A stretch of DNA of 64,000 nt. Source: Halovenus carboxidivorans (lineage in GTDB: Archaea > Halobacteriota > Halobacteria > Halobacteriales > Haloarculaceae). Below the pieces are notes generated by a model that saw only the letters and a list, made by a program, of their open reading frames with translations, made no database searches and was not told the DNA's origin. How positions within the stretch are numbered: position 1 is the first letter of the stretch; each line of letters opens with the position of its first letter. Positions 15,869-25,199 of this stretch are shown here, one piece after another. A program made the translations under genes and the position numbers. The stretch covers positions 308,748 through 372,747 of the forward strand of contig NZ_WUUT01000003.1 in NCBI RefSeq assembly GCF_009831575.1. Direction: 5' to 3'.

Positions 15869-17986
15869 TTACAACATCCGCTGACCCCACCGCAGTGCGC
15901 GGGCGAGTTCGTTCCGCGGCGGCGAGCAGGTCCGCGCTCGGCAGGCGTAGACGGTCGGTTCATCGTCTTTCTGGTCCCGATCCGCCCAGATCGGTGGCGC
16001 GCCGTCGAGCCCGAGTCGCTCCAGCCACGACTGCAGCCCCTCCTCGTCGGCGGGTCGCCAGGCGAGGATGCCGTCCGGCAGGTACCACTCCCGCAGTTCC
16101 GTCCGGTACTCTTCGGGGATCTCGTCGGCGACTAGGGCCAACTCCAGCGAGCCCTCGATGACCGTATCGGCCGCCAGCGTCAGCGACGCGTGTTGTAGCG
16201 GGTCTGACTCGATGCGGCTCCCCTGCCGGTCGACGACCGTCTCGGCGATCTCCGCGAACGAGCCGTCGGTCTGGAAGTGCGAGAGCTGTTCGAGCAGTTC
16301 CGCCGCGACGCCCATGCTCGACGGCGTCGACTGGTCGGTCGGCTCCTGCGGCCGGGCGATGAGCGATTCGCCGTCCTGCGGCGTGAAATACAGCGTCTCC
16401 TCCTCGTCGTCCCAGAACTCCCGTTCGATCGCTCGGGCGAGATCAACTGCGAAGGCGAGATACTCGACCTCACCGGTCGCCTGGTAGAGGTCGAACGCTC
16501 CCCGGCCCAGGAAGGCGTAGTCTTCGAGATAGCCGTCGATCTTGACGACGCCGTCCTTGTACCGCCGCGAGAGCCGCTTCTCGTCCTCGTCCCACAGGTG
16601 CGTCTCGAGGAACTCGACCGCCTCCGCCGCCGGGTCGGCGTAGGACTCCTCGAGGACGATCGCCGCCTCGGCGAACGCCGAAATCGCGAGCCCGTTCCAG
16701 CCAGCGAGGATCTTCTCGTCACGCGGCGGCCGCGGCTGCTCGGCCCTGGCGGTGAAGACCTGCTCGTGTCCGCGTTCGAGCGCCTCCTCGATCTCGTCGA
16801 CATCCGCGTCGTGACGGGTCGCGAGCGTCTCCGGCGACGCGGTTCGGGTGAGGACGGTCCTGCCCTCGAAGTTGCCGCCCTCGGTGATCCCGTATCGCTC
16901 GCAGAACAGTTCGGCATCGAACTCGTCGTCGACGACCTCCTCGACCTCCTGAGGCGTCCAGACGTAGAATGCACCCTCCTCACGCTCGCCCGACTCGCCT
17001 TCGCTCTGTGCGTCGAGCGTGCTGAAGAAGGCCCCCTCGTCGTGGGTCATCTCCCGCTGGATGAACTCCAGTGTCTCCTCGACGACCTCGGCGTAGCGCT
17101 CGTTCTCCGTGACCTGGTAGCCGGCCAGATACGCCCGCGGCAGTTCGGCGTTGTCGTACAGCATCTTCTCGAAGTGCGGGACCGTCCAGTCGCGGTCGGT
17201 GGCGTAACGGTGGAAGCCGCCGCCGACGTGGTCGTACATTCCGCCGTCGGCCATCGCGTCCAGCGTCTCGGTTGCGACCTCACGGTAGACCTCGCGGTCG
17301 GTCTCCTCGTAGGCGCGGAGCAGGAGATGCAGCCGACCGGTCTGTGGGAACTTCGGTCCCGACCCCCAGCCGCCGTACTCCCGGTCGGCCCCCCGGACGG
17401 CGGCCTGTGCCGCCGTCGAGAGCACGTTCTCCTCGGGCGTCCCGGCCCCGCCGGGGGTCCCTTCGAGTTCGTCGACCGCGAGGTCGGCCCACTTCTCGGC
17501 CCGGGATTCGATCTCCTCGCGGCCCTCCTCGCTGTTCCAGGCGTCGCTGATCTGCCCCAGGATGTCGAGAAAACCCGGCGTTCTCCGCTTCTGCTCTTTC
17601 GGGAAGTAGGTCCCGACCTGGAAGGGCTTCTGGTCGGGCGTGAGCCAGACCGACAGCGGCCAGCCGCCGCGGCCGGTGACCCGCTGGCAGATCGTCTGGT
17701 AGATGCTGTCGACATCTGGTCGTTCCTCGCGGTCGACCTTGATCGGGACGAACTCCTCGTTGAGCAGTTCGGCGACCTCCTCGTCCTCGAAGCTCTCCTC
17801 GGCCATCACGTGACACCAGTGACAGGCGGCGTAGCCGACCGACAGAAAGATCGGCTTGTCCTGCTCTCTAGCGGCTTCGAGGGCCTGCTCGTCCCACGGC
17901 TGCCAGTTGACTGGGTTGTCGGCGTGATCCTGTAGATACGGACTCTCCTCCTCGTCGAGGCGGTTCCGGCTCACTGGGGCTGTCAT
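15869..17986 (-). CDS. DUF255/SPATA20-family thioredoxin-domain protein (YyaL-like)
   Basis: A 705-residue cytosolic protein. The N-terminal ~160 residues form the DUF255 thioredoxin-like domain with CHWCHVM near residue 55 and VKVDREERPDVD-type sequence. The rest resembles an (alpha/alpha)6 glycosidase-like barrel with motifs such as GGGFHRYATD and HFEKMLYDNA, seen in the SPATA20/YyaL family. The biochemical activity of this conserved family is unsettled. A CxCxPP-like segment (ACRARTCSPP) lies near the C-terminus. Length is normal for the family. Confidence 0.88.
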   Translation of the reverse strand: MTAPVSRNRLDEEESPYLQDHADNPVNWQPWDEQALEAAREQDKPIFLSVGYAACHWCHVMAEESFEDEEVAELLNEEFVPIKVDREERPDVDSIYQTICQRVTGRGGWPLSVWLTPDQKPFQVGTYFPKEQKRRTPGFLDILGQISDAWNSEEGREEIESRAEKWADLAVDELEGTPGGAGTPEENVLSTAAQAAVRGADREYGGWGSGPKFPQTGRLHLLLRAYEETDREVYREVATETLDAMADGGMYDHVGGGFHRYATDRDWTVPHFEKMLYDNAELPRAYLAGYQVTENERYAEVVEETLEFIQREMTHDEGAFFSTLDAQSEGESGEREEGAFYVWTPQEVEEVVDDEFDAELFCERYGITEGGNFEGRTVLTRTASPETLATRHDADVDEIEEALERGHEQVFTARAEQPRPPRDEKILAGWNGLAISAFAEAAIVLEESYADPAAEAVEFLETHLWDEDEKRLSRRYKDGVVKIDGYLEDYAFLGRGAFDLYQATGEVEYLAFAVDLARAIEREFWDDEEETLYFTPQDGESLIARPQEPTDQSTPSSMGVAAELLEQLSHFQTDGSFAEIAETVVDRQGSRIESDPLQHASLTLAADTVIEGSLELALVADEIPEEYRTELREWYLPDGILAWRPADEEGLQSWLERLGLDGAPPIWADRDQKDDEPTVYACRARTCSPPRNELARALRWGQRML

Positions 17987-18025
17987 ACCTGATGGTTGTC
18001 GCCCGGGAAGGTAAAGCGGCCGGTC

Positions 18026-18700
18026 CTACAGATCCTCGTCGGCGTCGGGAACCACCGCCGAGACGAGCGCGGACTCCACCCGACGGAGATGCTGGCCGAC
18101 GACGCTTTTCGAGCACCCGAGTTTGTCGGCGATCTCCTGGTGGGTGGCCTCCCGCGGGATCTGGTAGTACCCCTCCTCGACGGCCGCCTGGAGCACTTCC
18201 TGCTGGCGGTCGGTCAGTTCCCGGAACAACTGCTGAGAGCCGGGATCGTGTCGATGGACGTGGTTGATGTGCACGTCGGCGACCTCGCGGGTCTGTTCGA
18301 TCCGGTCGCGGAGTTCGTTGCGCGGCCCCGTCTCGACCATCTCGATGGTCGAGGGATCCTGACTGACGTAGTCGATCGGAAACTCGACCGAGACGCCGAA
18401 GGATCGGTGAACGTCCAACAACTGTTCGAGGCCCTCGTCGGGGTACATCCACAGCTGTGCGACCAGCGGGTCGCTGTCCTCCGTGATCGAATACTCGATG
18501 ATCTTCTCCGGCGCGGCATCGAGACACTCCCGCAACGTGTCCGCGTCGCCGTCAATCTCGTAGACCATCACGACCGAACCGTCCTCGACGAACTCCATCG
18601 AACGGATCGATTCGAGATAGATGCCGGCGTCCCAGAGCACCGTTTCGCCCCTGTCGAAATACCCCTGTTCTGGCGTGATTCGGTATGATACTTCCCACAT
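18026..18700 (-). CDS. HTH-10 (bacterio-opsin activator-like) regulator
   Basis: A 224-residue regulator with the HTH-10 signature at the C-terminus (LTDRQQEVLQAAVEEGYY, then IADKLGCSKSVVGQHLRR). The N-terminal domain (MWEVSYRIT...) is of the dicarboxylate/Bat type without an obvious cofactor site. The ATG at 18700 is preferred, since upstream in-frame sequence does not fit the family. It contains an inverted repeat 27-40 nt upstream. It follows, on the same strand, the 375-nt gap after lpdA and precedes the DUF255 gene by 39 nt. Confidence 0.85.
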   Translation of the reverse strand: MWEVSYRITPEQGYFDRGETVLWDAGIYLESIRSMEFVEDGSVVMVYEIDGDADTLRECLDAAPEKIIEYSITEDSDPLVAQLWMYPDEGLEQLLDVHRSFGVSVEFPIDYVSQDPSTIEMVETGPRNELRDRIEQTREVADVHINHVHRHDPGSQQLFRELTDRQQEVLQAAVEEGYYQIPREATHQEIADKLGCSKSVVGQHLRRVESALVSAVVPDADEDL

Positions 18701-19075
18701 GGTTCGTATCCCGGTGTCGGTGGATCTCACCGTTCGGTGACTGTTCTGCAAACCGTGCACCCGGTATCAGTTTTACATTGTTGTCCATTATAAAGATGCG
18801 GCTATTACAACGAGAACGTATTGGTGAGTTACAGACGGTGTGTTAGCTGTTCCATGGTTTCGAACCGGACAGGGGGTGATTCGACTGGACGACGGTGAGC
18901 ACTCAGACATCGTATCCGGTGTCTGTCCGTCACCGACGGTGCACTTTCTCCACCCGTGACCGGCACCGACCATCCCCCCATCACTGCCGGTCACATCTTC
19001 GTGCGGTTTTCGCACGTCCCGGCGAATCGATTCTGACGCCTCGTGGTCCCCCGTGTCCTCGAAACCTGTCCGCGC
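18701..19075. other. 375-nt intergenic region with promoter and small hairpins
   Basis: No convincing gene: the in-frame stretches on either strand lack homologous character or start context. It holds a perfect inverted repeat TCACCG-TT-CGGTGA at 18727-18740, a TATA-like TTTATAATGG on the minus strand near 18786-18796 (for the HTH-10 gene), and a hairpin GTGCG-GTTTT-CGCAC at 19001-19015 that could end the lpdA operon transcript. Confidence 0.5.
18727..18740. promoter_or_regulatory. Inverted repeat upstream of second HTH-10 gene
   Basis: TCACCG-TT-CGGTGA, 6-bp perfect arms, lying 27-40 nt before the ATG at 18700. Autoregulatory operator is the likely role but is inferred. Confidence 0.35.
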
Positions 19076-20488
19076 TCAGTAGTGGACACTCTCTCCGCGC
19101 GCGCCCTTGGCGGCTTCGTGGACGGCCTCCGAGAGCGTCGGGTGCACGTGGATTGTCGCGGCCACGTCCTCCAGCGTCGCGCCGAGTTCGATCGCGAGAC
19201 CGAGTTCGGCGATCAGTTCGGAGGCCTCGGGCGCGACAATCTGCGCGCCGAGCAGGAACTCGGTCTCCGCGTCGGCGACGACCTTGACGAAGCCGTCGCG
19301 GTCGTTCAGCGTCAGCGCGCGCCCCGAGGCGCGTAGCGGCATCTTTCCGACGGCGGGGTCGAACCCCGCCTGCTCGGCCTCGGCTTCAGTCATCCCGACG
19401 CTCCCGATTTCGGGATCGGTGAAGACGGCCGCGGGAATCGCCTGATAATCGAGTGCCGCCGGCTCGCCGGCGATCACCTCCGCCGCGACCTCGCCCTCCC
19501 TGAACGCCTTGTGTGCCAGCATCGGTTCGCCGGCCACGTCACCGACGGCGAAGATGTGCTCTTTGTTCGTCCGTGCGCGGTCGTCGGTGTCGATCCGGCC
19601 GTCTACGGTCTCGACTCCCGCGGCGTCGAGATTCAGCGTGTCCGTCACGGGCCGGCGGCCGACGGCGACCAGACACTTCTCGCAGTCGAAGGCGCCGTCC
19701 TCGCCGTCCTCGGCGTCGGTGTGGACGGTGATGCCGTCCTCGTGTTCCGCCCAGTCGGCCGCGGCGTGGCCGAACTCGAAATCGACGCCCAGCGACTCCG
19801 CCCGCTCGCGGACGACCTCCGTCACCTCCTCACCGTACGCGGGCAGACACTCCTCCAGTTGCTCGACGATTGTCACGTCACAGCCGAGTTTCTGGAAGAC
19901 GGTGGCCAACTCCATACCGATGTAACCGCCGCCGACGACGACCATCTCCTCCGGCACGTTCTCAAGCGCCAGCGCGTCCCGCGAGGAGAGGACGTACTCG
20001 CCGTCGAACTCGAAGTTCGGAATCTGGATCGGTCGACTGCCGGTCGCGACGACGGCGTGCTCGAACTCGATGGACTCCGCGCCCTGGCCCTCGCCTTCCT
20101 GGACGATCCGGGCGCTGTTCTCGCCGGCAAACTCCGCGCGGCCCTCGATCAGCGTCGCGCCGGCCCGCTCACAGAGCGATTCGACGCCCTTCGTGAGCCG
20201 GGTCACGAGCCGATCCTTCCAGGAGACCATCCCCTGCATGTCGACCGCGGGGTCGGCGTAGACGCCCATCCGCTCGGCGCTGTCGGCCTCGTGGGCGACG
20301 TCCGTCGCCGAGATGAACGCCTTCGACGGGATACAGCCGTAGTTGAGGCAGGTGCCGCCGTAGCTGTCCATCTCGACCAGCGTCACGTCTAAATCGAGCT
20401 GTCCGGCCCGGATCGCGGCCACGTAGCCGCCGGGACCGCCGCCGATTACCAGTACGTCGGTGCCAGTGGTCACGTCTCCTACTACCAT
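19076..20488 (-). CDS. lpdA: Dihydrolipoyl dehydrogenase (E3)
   Basis: Flavoprotein that reoxidises dihydrolipoamide with NAD+; last enzyme of the 2-oxoacid dehydrogenase operon. The 470 residues contain the FAD motif GGGPGG at ~16-21, the redox-active disulfide GGTCLNYGCIPSK, the NAD motif VVGGGYIGME, the second FAD motif VGDVAGEPMLAH and the C-terminal active-site HVHPTLSEAVHEA with the catalytic His-Glu pair. Gene order E1a-E1b-E2-E3; 36 nt separate it from E2. Confidence 0.95.
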   Translation of the reverse strand: MVVGDVTTGTDVLVIGGGPGGYVAAIRAGQLDLDVTLVEMDSYGGTCLNYGCIPSKAFISATDVAHEADSAERMGVYADPAVDMQGMVSWKDRLVTRLTKGVESLCERAGATLIEGRAEFAGENSARIVQEGEGQGAESIEFEHAVVATGSRPIQIPNFEFDGEYVLSSRDALALENVPEEMVVVGGGYIGMELATVFQKLGCDVTIVEQLEECLPAYGEEVTEVVRERAESLGVDFEFGHAAADWAEHEDGITVHTDAEDGEDGAFDCEKCLVAVGRRPVTDTLNLDAAGVETVDGRIDTDDRARTNKEHIFAVGDVAGEPMLAHKAFREGEVAAEVIAGEPAALDYQAIPAAVFTDPEIGSVGMTEAEAEQAGFDPAVGKMPLRASGRALTLNDRDGFVKVVADAETEFLLGAQIVAPEASELIAELGLAIELGATLEDVAATIHVHPTLSEAVHEAAKGARGESVHY

Positions 20489-20524
20489 GTCTCTGTCTCC
20501 GTGTGTTCGGTGTCGTCGGTCATC

Positions 20525-22141
20525 TTACTCTAACAGCAAAAGCGTCGGGTTTTCGAGATACTCGATTACGGTGTTGGTGAACTGTGCGGCCTCCGCGCCG
20601 TCGATCACGCGGTGGTCGATCGACAGCGACAGCGGGAGCGTCTCGCGTGCGACGACCTCGCCGTTTTCCGCGACCGGACGCTGCTCGATAGCACCCAGAC
20701 CGAGGATTCCCGTCTCCGGGTGGTTGATGATCGGCGTGGCGTACTCGCCGCCGATGGCCCCGAAGTTCGTCACGGTGAACGTGCCGCCGCGCATCTCCGC
20801 GGGGGCAATCTCGCGGTTACGTGCCTTCTCGGCCAGTTCGTTCACCTCCGAGGCCAGATCGAGCAGCCCCTTCTGGTCGACGTTCTCGACGACGGGCACC
20901 ATCAGCCCCGCGTCCGTCGCGACGGCGATGCCGACGTTGTAGTACTCCTTATAGAGGATCTCCTCGGCCTCCTCGTCGAGTTCCGTGTTCATGATCGGGT
21001 ACTCCTTCAGCCCCGCGACCAGTGCCTTCAGAACGAAGGGCATGTAGGTGAGGCTGATCCCCCGATCCTCGGCCCGGGGTTTCAGTTCCGCGCGGGCCTC
21101 GACGAGGTCGTCGACCGTCGCCGTGTCGTGGTGGGTCGCGTGGGGAATCGTCTGCGACGAGGTCTGCATCTGGGTGCCGATCGTCCGGCGAATCCCGCGG
21201 TACGGCTCCGTCGAGACCGGCCTGTCGCCGGTCCCCGCGGCGGTCGACTCCGCGGTCACCTCGCTCTCGGCTGTCGTCTCCGCCGGCCGACCCTCGGCAG
21301 ACGCCTCCGCCGACTCGACCGACGCCCCGACCTCGGCGCTCTCCCGTGCCTCGACGTACCGCTCGATATCTTCCGGTTCGACGAAGGCTTCGCCGTCCCG
21401 TTCCTTCTCGGTCGGCACCTCGTCGATGTCGACCTCGTGTTCGCGAGCGACCTTCCGCGTCGCCGGGACAGCCAGTGTCCGCTCCCGATCCGCCGCGTCG
21501 GCGGATGCGCTCTCTCCGTTCGTCCGGCGACCGGTCGCAGACCTGCGCTCGGTGTCGCTCCGTCGTTTCACCGCGGACTTGCGCTGTCCGTCGCCGCTGC
21601 TCGTACGCTCTCGCCCCGTCGTCTCTTCGCCGTCGGATCGCTCCGTCGTCCCCTCGTCGTCGCCCTCGGCGGCCGCGCGCACGTCGGCTTCTGTGATCCG
21701 TCCGCTCGGTCCCGAGCCGTCGACCGCGGTGATCTCGACGCCGAGTTCGCGGGCCAACCGCCGGACGTTCGGCGGCGCGAACACCCGACCGTCGGCGACC
21801 GACGGCTCTTCCGAACCCGCCGCCTCCGTCGCCGTCTCGCCGCCCGATCCCGCTTCCGGTTCCCCGCTCGCGTCCGCCGTCCCCTCGGCGTCGTCCGTCC
21901 CGCCGTCCACGTCGATGGTCACGACGACGCTCCTGACCGGGACGACATCGCCTTCCTCGGCGTGTAGCTCCTGGATCGTCCCGGCGACCGGGGAGGGGAG
22001 ATCGACGACGGCCTTGTCGGTCTCGATCTCCGCGAGCACCTCGTCCTCGTCGACGTGATCGCCCACCGAGACGTGCCAGGCGACGATCTCGCCCTCCGCG
22101 ACCCCCTCGCCGACATCGGGGAGTTCGTACTCGAAGGCCAT
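20525..22141 (-). CDS. Dihydrolipoamide acyltransferase (E2) of 2-oxoacid dehydrogenase
   Basis: Core acyltransferase, 538 residues. Lipoyl domain at 1-77, with the lipoylated Lys43 in ETDKAVV. A peripheral-subunit-binding domain at ~121-157 (PPNVRRLARELGV, GPSGRIT) is followed by a basic low-complexity linker, then a second PSBD-like block at ~224-263 (VPATRKVAREHEVDID). The catalytic domain runs from ~305 with the active-site motif DHRVIDGA (His510). It starts 3 nt after the E1-beta stop. The acyl substrate (branched-chain, pyruvate or acetoin type) is not resolved. Confidence 0.93.
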   Translation of the reverse strand: MAFEYELPDVGEGVAEGEIVAWHVSVGDHVDEDEVLAEIETDKAVVDLPSPVAGTIQELHAEEGDVVPVRSVVVTIDVDGGTDDAEGTADASGEPEAGSGGETATEAAGSEEPSVADGRVFAPPNVRRLARELGVEITAVDGSGPSGRITEADVRAAAEGDDEGTTERSDGEETTGRERTSSGDGQRKSAVKRRSDTERRSATGRRTNGESASADAADRERTLAVPATRKVAREHEVDIDEVPTEKERDGEAFVEPEDIERYVEARESAEVGASVESAEASAEGRPAETTAESEVTAESTAAGTGDRPVSTEPYRGIRRTIGTQMQTSSQTIPHATHHDTATVDDLVEARAELKPRAEDRGISLTYMPFVLKALVAGLKEYPIMNTELDEEAEEILYKEYYNVGIAVATDAGLMVPVVENVDQKGLLDLASEVNELAEKARNREIAPAEMRGGTFTVTNFGAIGGEYATPIINHPETGILGLGAIEQRPVAENGEVVARETLPLSLSIDHRVIDGAEAAQFTNTVIEYLENPTLLLLE

Positions 22142-22144
22142 GTC

Positions 22145-23140
22145 TCAGAACTCCACCGTCTCCCTGATGCCGTCTTTGATTCGCGCCGGCTCCGGCATAT
22201 AGTAGTCCTCGACGGAGTACAGCGGGAAGGGCACGTCGAAGCCGGTGACGCGGCTGATCGGTGCCTCCTGGTAGAGGAGCACGTCCTCCTGGATCGTCGC
22301 GATGATCTCTCCCGCCAGCCCGCCGGTCTTCGGTGCCTCGTGGACGACGACGCCCCTGCCGGTCTTCGTGAACGACTCCTTGATCGCCTCCTCGTCCAGC
22401 GGCGAGAGCGTCCGGAGGTCGATCACCTCGCAGTCGATTCCCTCCTCCGCGAGGTCTTCCGCGGCCTCCATCGTCGGACGGGTCATCGCACCCCAGGTGT
22501 AGACGGAGACGTCCGACCCTTCCCGGCGGACGGCGGCCTCGCCGAGTTCGACGGTGTAGCTCTCCTCGGGCACGTCCTCGCGGAACGCCCGGTAGATGAG
22601 CTTCGGTTCGAGGAAGATCACCGGATCGGGATCCCGGATCGCCGCCGTCAACAGCCCCTTGGTGTCGTAGGGGGTCGAGGGGACGACGACCTTCAGCCCG
22701 GGCTGGTGGACGAAAAACGCCTCCGTCGACTCCGAGTGGTGCTCCGGCGCGCGGATCCCGCCGCCGTAGGGCGCTCGGACCACCATCGGACACGAGAACC
22801 GCCCGTTCGAGCGCGTCCGCAGGCGGGCGGCGTGGCTGACGATCTGGTCGAAGGCGGGGTAGATGAACCCCATGAACTGGATCTCCGGGACGGGCCGCAT
22901 CCCGTAGGCGGCCATCCCGACCGCCGTCCCGACGATTCCCGACTCCGCCAGCGGCGTGTCGACCACCCGATCGGGAAACTCCTCGATCAGTCCCTGCGTG
23001 GCGCGGAAAACGCCGCCGTTCTCGCCGACGTCCTCCCCCATGACGATCACGTCGTCGTCCCGCTCCATTTCGACGTACAGTGCGTCTCGGACCGCCTGTA
23101 CCAGGGTCAAACTCTGTGTCTGGCTCTGCTGTTGGCTCAT
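22145..23140 (-). CDS. 2-oxoacid dehydrogenase E1 beta subunit
   Basis: Thiamine-diphosphate enzyme beta chain, 331 residues, with the family blocks [16 protein letters not shown] near the N-terminus, [16 protein letters not shown], and the transketolase C-terminal region around [15 protein letters not shown]. Its ATG overlaps the E1-alpha stop by 4 nt (ATGA at 23137-23140), so alpha and beta are translationally coupled. Together they decarboxylate a 2-oxoacid and reductively acylate E2. Confidence 0.94.
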   Translation of the reverse strand: MSQQQSQTQSLTLVQAVRDALYVEMERDDDVIVMGEDVGENGGVFRATQGLIEEFPDRVVDTPLAESGIVGTAVGMAAYGMRPVPEIQFMGFIYPAFDQIVSHAARLRTRSNGRFSCPMVVRAPYGGGIRAPEHHSESTEAFFVHQPGLKVVVPSTPYDTKGLLTAAIRDPDPVIFLEPKLIYRAFREDVPEESYTVELGEAAVRREGSDVSVYTWGAMTRPTMEAAEDLAEEGIDCEVIDLRTLSPLDEEAIKESFTKTGRGVVVHEAPKTGGLAGEIIATIQEDVLLYQEAPISRVTGFDVPFPLYSVEDYYMPEPARIKDGIRETVEF

Positions 23141-24261
23141 TGCTGTAGTGCCTCCTCGCCGTGTCTGTTCCGGAGTCTGTCGAGATACGCGCGCTGTTCT
23201 TCGAGTCGCCGTGGCATGTCCGCGTAGACGTGCTCGAACATCGACTCGGGGTCCGGCCGTTCGGCCTCCTCGGCCCGGTCGATCGCCTCGGCGACCTCCG
23301 TCTCGATTGCCGATTCGATCTCCGAGATCCGATCGTCGTCGAGCAGTCCGCGGTCACGGAGGAACCGCTCCATCCGCGGAATCGGGTCCTTCTCGCGCCA
23401 CCGCTCGACCTCCGCCTCGTCGCGGTAGACGGAGGGGTCGTCGGCTGTCGTGTGCGCGCCGAACCGGTACTGGACGGCTTCGATCATCGTCGGCCGCGTC
23501 GCCCGACCGATCTCCTCGTCGGCCTCGCCCGGATTCTTGGCCTTCGACAGGGCCTCTTCGGTGACCTTGTAGACAGCCAGCGGGTCCATGCCGTCGACCT
23601 GCACCCCCTCGAAGCCGTAGGCGTGGGCCTTCTGTGCCAGCGTCGCGCTCGCGGACTGCCGCTCGCGCGGGACCGAAATCGCCCACTGGTTGTTGTTGCA
23701 GAAGAACACCGCCGGCACGTCGAAGACGCCGGCGAAGTTCATGCCCTCGTGGAAATCCCCCTCTGAGGTCGCCCCGTCCCCGAAGTAACAGAGGAAGGCC
23801 CGGTCCTCGTCGCGGATCTTTCCGGCCCACGCGGCCCCGGTCGCGTGCGGTACCTGCGTCGCGATCGGGACCGCGCCCGTGAACATGTTGACATCCGAGG
23901 GCGGTGCCTTGTGATCCTCGCTGCCCATCCAGTACAGCAGGATCTGATCGAGCGGCCAGCCCCGCGCGTAGCCGACGGCGTGTTCGCGGTAACTCGGGAA
24001 CACCCAGTCGCTCTCGTCGAGGGCGAGGGCGCTGCCGACCTGCGCGGCCTCCTGGCCCGACATCGGCGGATAGGTCCCCATCCGACCCTGCCGTTGCAGG
24101 CTCACGGCTCGCTTGTCGAAGTGTCTGCCCAACTTCATGATGCGGTACATCTCGATCAGTGTCTCGTCGTCGACATCCGGCACCGTCTCCCCCTCTCTGA
24201 CGGTCCCGTCGGTGTCGAGGATCTGTACCCGGTCGTCCGGATCACGCTGTAAGACGCTCAC
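23137..24261 (-). CDS. 2-oxoacid dehydrogenase E1 alpha subunit
   Basis: Thiamine-diphosphate-binding alpha chain, 374 residues from the chosen start. The TPP motif [18 protein letters not shown] ends in NNNQWAIS. The GTG at 24261 ([10 protein letters not shown]) is preferred to a GTG 12 nt upstream, because the minus-strand TATA-like GTTATGC at 24284-24290 sits ~25 nt before it, as for a leaderless gene. First gene of the operon. Many haloarchaea use pyruvate:ferredoxin oxidoreductase for pyruvate, so this complex may act on another 2-oxoacid. Confidence 0.93.
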   Translation of the reverse strand: MSVLQRDPDDRVQILDTDGTVREGETVPDVDDETLIEMYRIMKLGRHFDKRAVSLQRQGRMGTYPPMSGQEAAQVGSALALDESDWVFPSYREHAVGYARGWPLDQILLYWMGSEDHKAPPSDVNMFTGAVPIATQVPHATGAAWAGKIRDEDRAFLCYFGDGATSEGDFHEGMNFAGVFDVPAVFFCNNNQWAISVPRERQSASATLAQKAHAYGFEGVQVDGMDPLAVYKVTEEALSKAKNPGEADEEIGRATRPTMIEAVQYRFGAHTTADDPSVYRDEAEVERWREKDPIPRMERFLRDRGLLDDDRISEIESAIETEVAEAIDRAEEAERPDPESMFEHVYADMPRRLEEQRAYLDRLRNRHGEEALQQ

Positions 24262-24283
24262 GAGAAAATCCACCTCACGAGTA

Positions 24284-24290
24284 GCATAAC
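24284..24290 (-). promoter_or_regulatory. TATA-like element of the 2-oxoacid dehydrogenase operon
   Basis: GTTATGC on the minus strand, about 25 nt from the preferred GTG start at 24261. Confidence 0.4.
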
Positions 24291-24404
24291 TGAGTGTTCT
24301 GGTGCCTGTGGCTTATTGTTTTCGCGGATGCGACCCGAAATTACCCGCCTTCTTCCGTGCTTGTCCGATTCGGAGTTCCCCCTGTCGGGCCGAAATCAGC
24401 GTCC

Positions 24405-25199
24405 TCAGACCCGCCGCACCAGATGGTCTCGGACCGCGCGCTGACACTCCCGACAGGTCTCTTCGAGGCGGCCGGCCGTCGACAACACCGGATACTCGAC
24501 GGGGAAGTCCTCGTACAGTTGCGGAATGATGTGCTCGTGGCGAACCCCGGTTTCGACGGCCTTGCTGGTCGTCTCCCGCAGGAACGCCTGTCTGTCCGCG
24601 GCGAGACGGTCACACTGCTCGCGGTACTCCGCCAGTCGTTCGTGACGCCGCTGGAGGGTCTCGAAGTCCAGTTCCGACAGCGGTGTCCGGTCGGCCTCGG
24701 TGATCCAGTCGGTGATCTCCTCGACTGTCTCGGCGGCCTCGTCCAGTCTCGCCGCCTCGCTGTCCAGCGTCCGTCGCATGACCTCGATCTCTGTGGTTCG
24801 GCTCTCGGCCTCCGAGAGGATCGCTCGCTTGAGTCCGGGCGACAGCGGGGTGTTCGCCCCCGGAGCCAGCGCCGCGGCGACCGACTCGGTCAACTCCGCG
24901 CTGATCGTCTCCAGAAGCGGTTCGGACTCCCCCTCCGCGACGCTGTGCGGCCGGATCGTCTCCGCGAACGCCTCTCGAACCTCTGCGCACCCCTCGGTCG
25001 TCGAGTTGCCGCTGCGGACCTGCGTCGCCGCTGTCACCCCCTGTGCCCCCGTCATTACCTCCGCGCTCGCGGTCGTCGAGTCCGGTGAGATCCCCTCGAC
25101 GCGTTCGATGAACTGCTCGACACCGGATGCCTTCTGTGCGAGCGCGTCCTGTTCGGCTGTCACTCTCTGCTGTGCGTCGTCGATGTGTGTCGTAATCAT
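24405..25199 (-). CDS. Haloarchaeal coiled-coil protein, last gene of iron operon (DUF7260-like)
   Basis: A 264-residue soluble protein, mainly helical with long coiled-coil segments (residues ~1-35 and ~130-220, e.g. LQRRHERLAEYREQCDRLAAD). A C-terminal histidine/cysteine patch (GVRHEHIIPQLYEDFP, CRECQRAVRDH) could bind metal. It resembles a haloarchaeal family I associate with DUF7260; the number is from memory. Start ATG overlaps the preceding stop as ATGA (25196-25199), coupling it to the transporter operon. Function unknown. Confidence 0.7.
   Translation of the reverse strand: MITTHIDDAQQRVTAEQDALAQKASGVEQFIERVEGISPDSTTASAEVMTGAQGVTAATQVRSGNSTTEGCAEVREAFAETIRPHSVAEGESEPLLETISAELTESVAAALAPGANTPLSPGLKRAILSEAESRTTEIEVMRRTLDSEAARLDEAAETVEEITDWITEADRTPLSELDFETLQRRHERLAEYREQCDRLAADRQAFLRETTSKAVETGVRHEHIIPQLYEDFPVEYPVLSTAGRLEETCRECQRAVRDHLVRRV

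Noticed and set aside
18788-19015. 75-codon open frame in the gap after lpdA
   Set aside because: No conserved motif or start context; the region contains promoter and hairpins instead.
20949-23357. 802-codon frame overlapping the E1 and E2 genes on the same strand
   Set aside because: Arg/Gly-rich translation in another frame of three well-recognised enzyme genes.
24274-24404. Riboswitch or thiamine-responsive leader upstream of the 2-oxoacid dehydrogenase operon
   Set aside because: The TATA element lies ~25 nt from the start codon, leaving almost no leader, and no THI-box pattern is seen.
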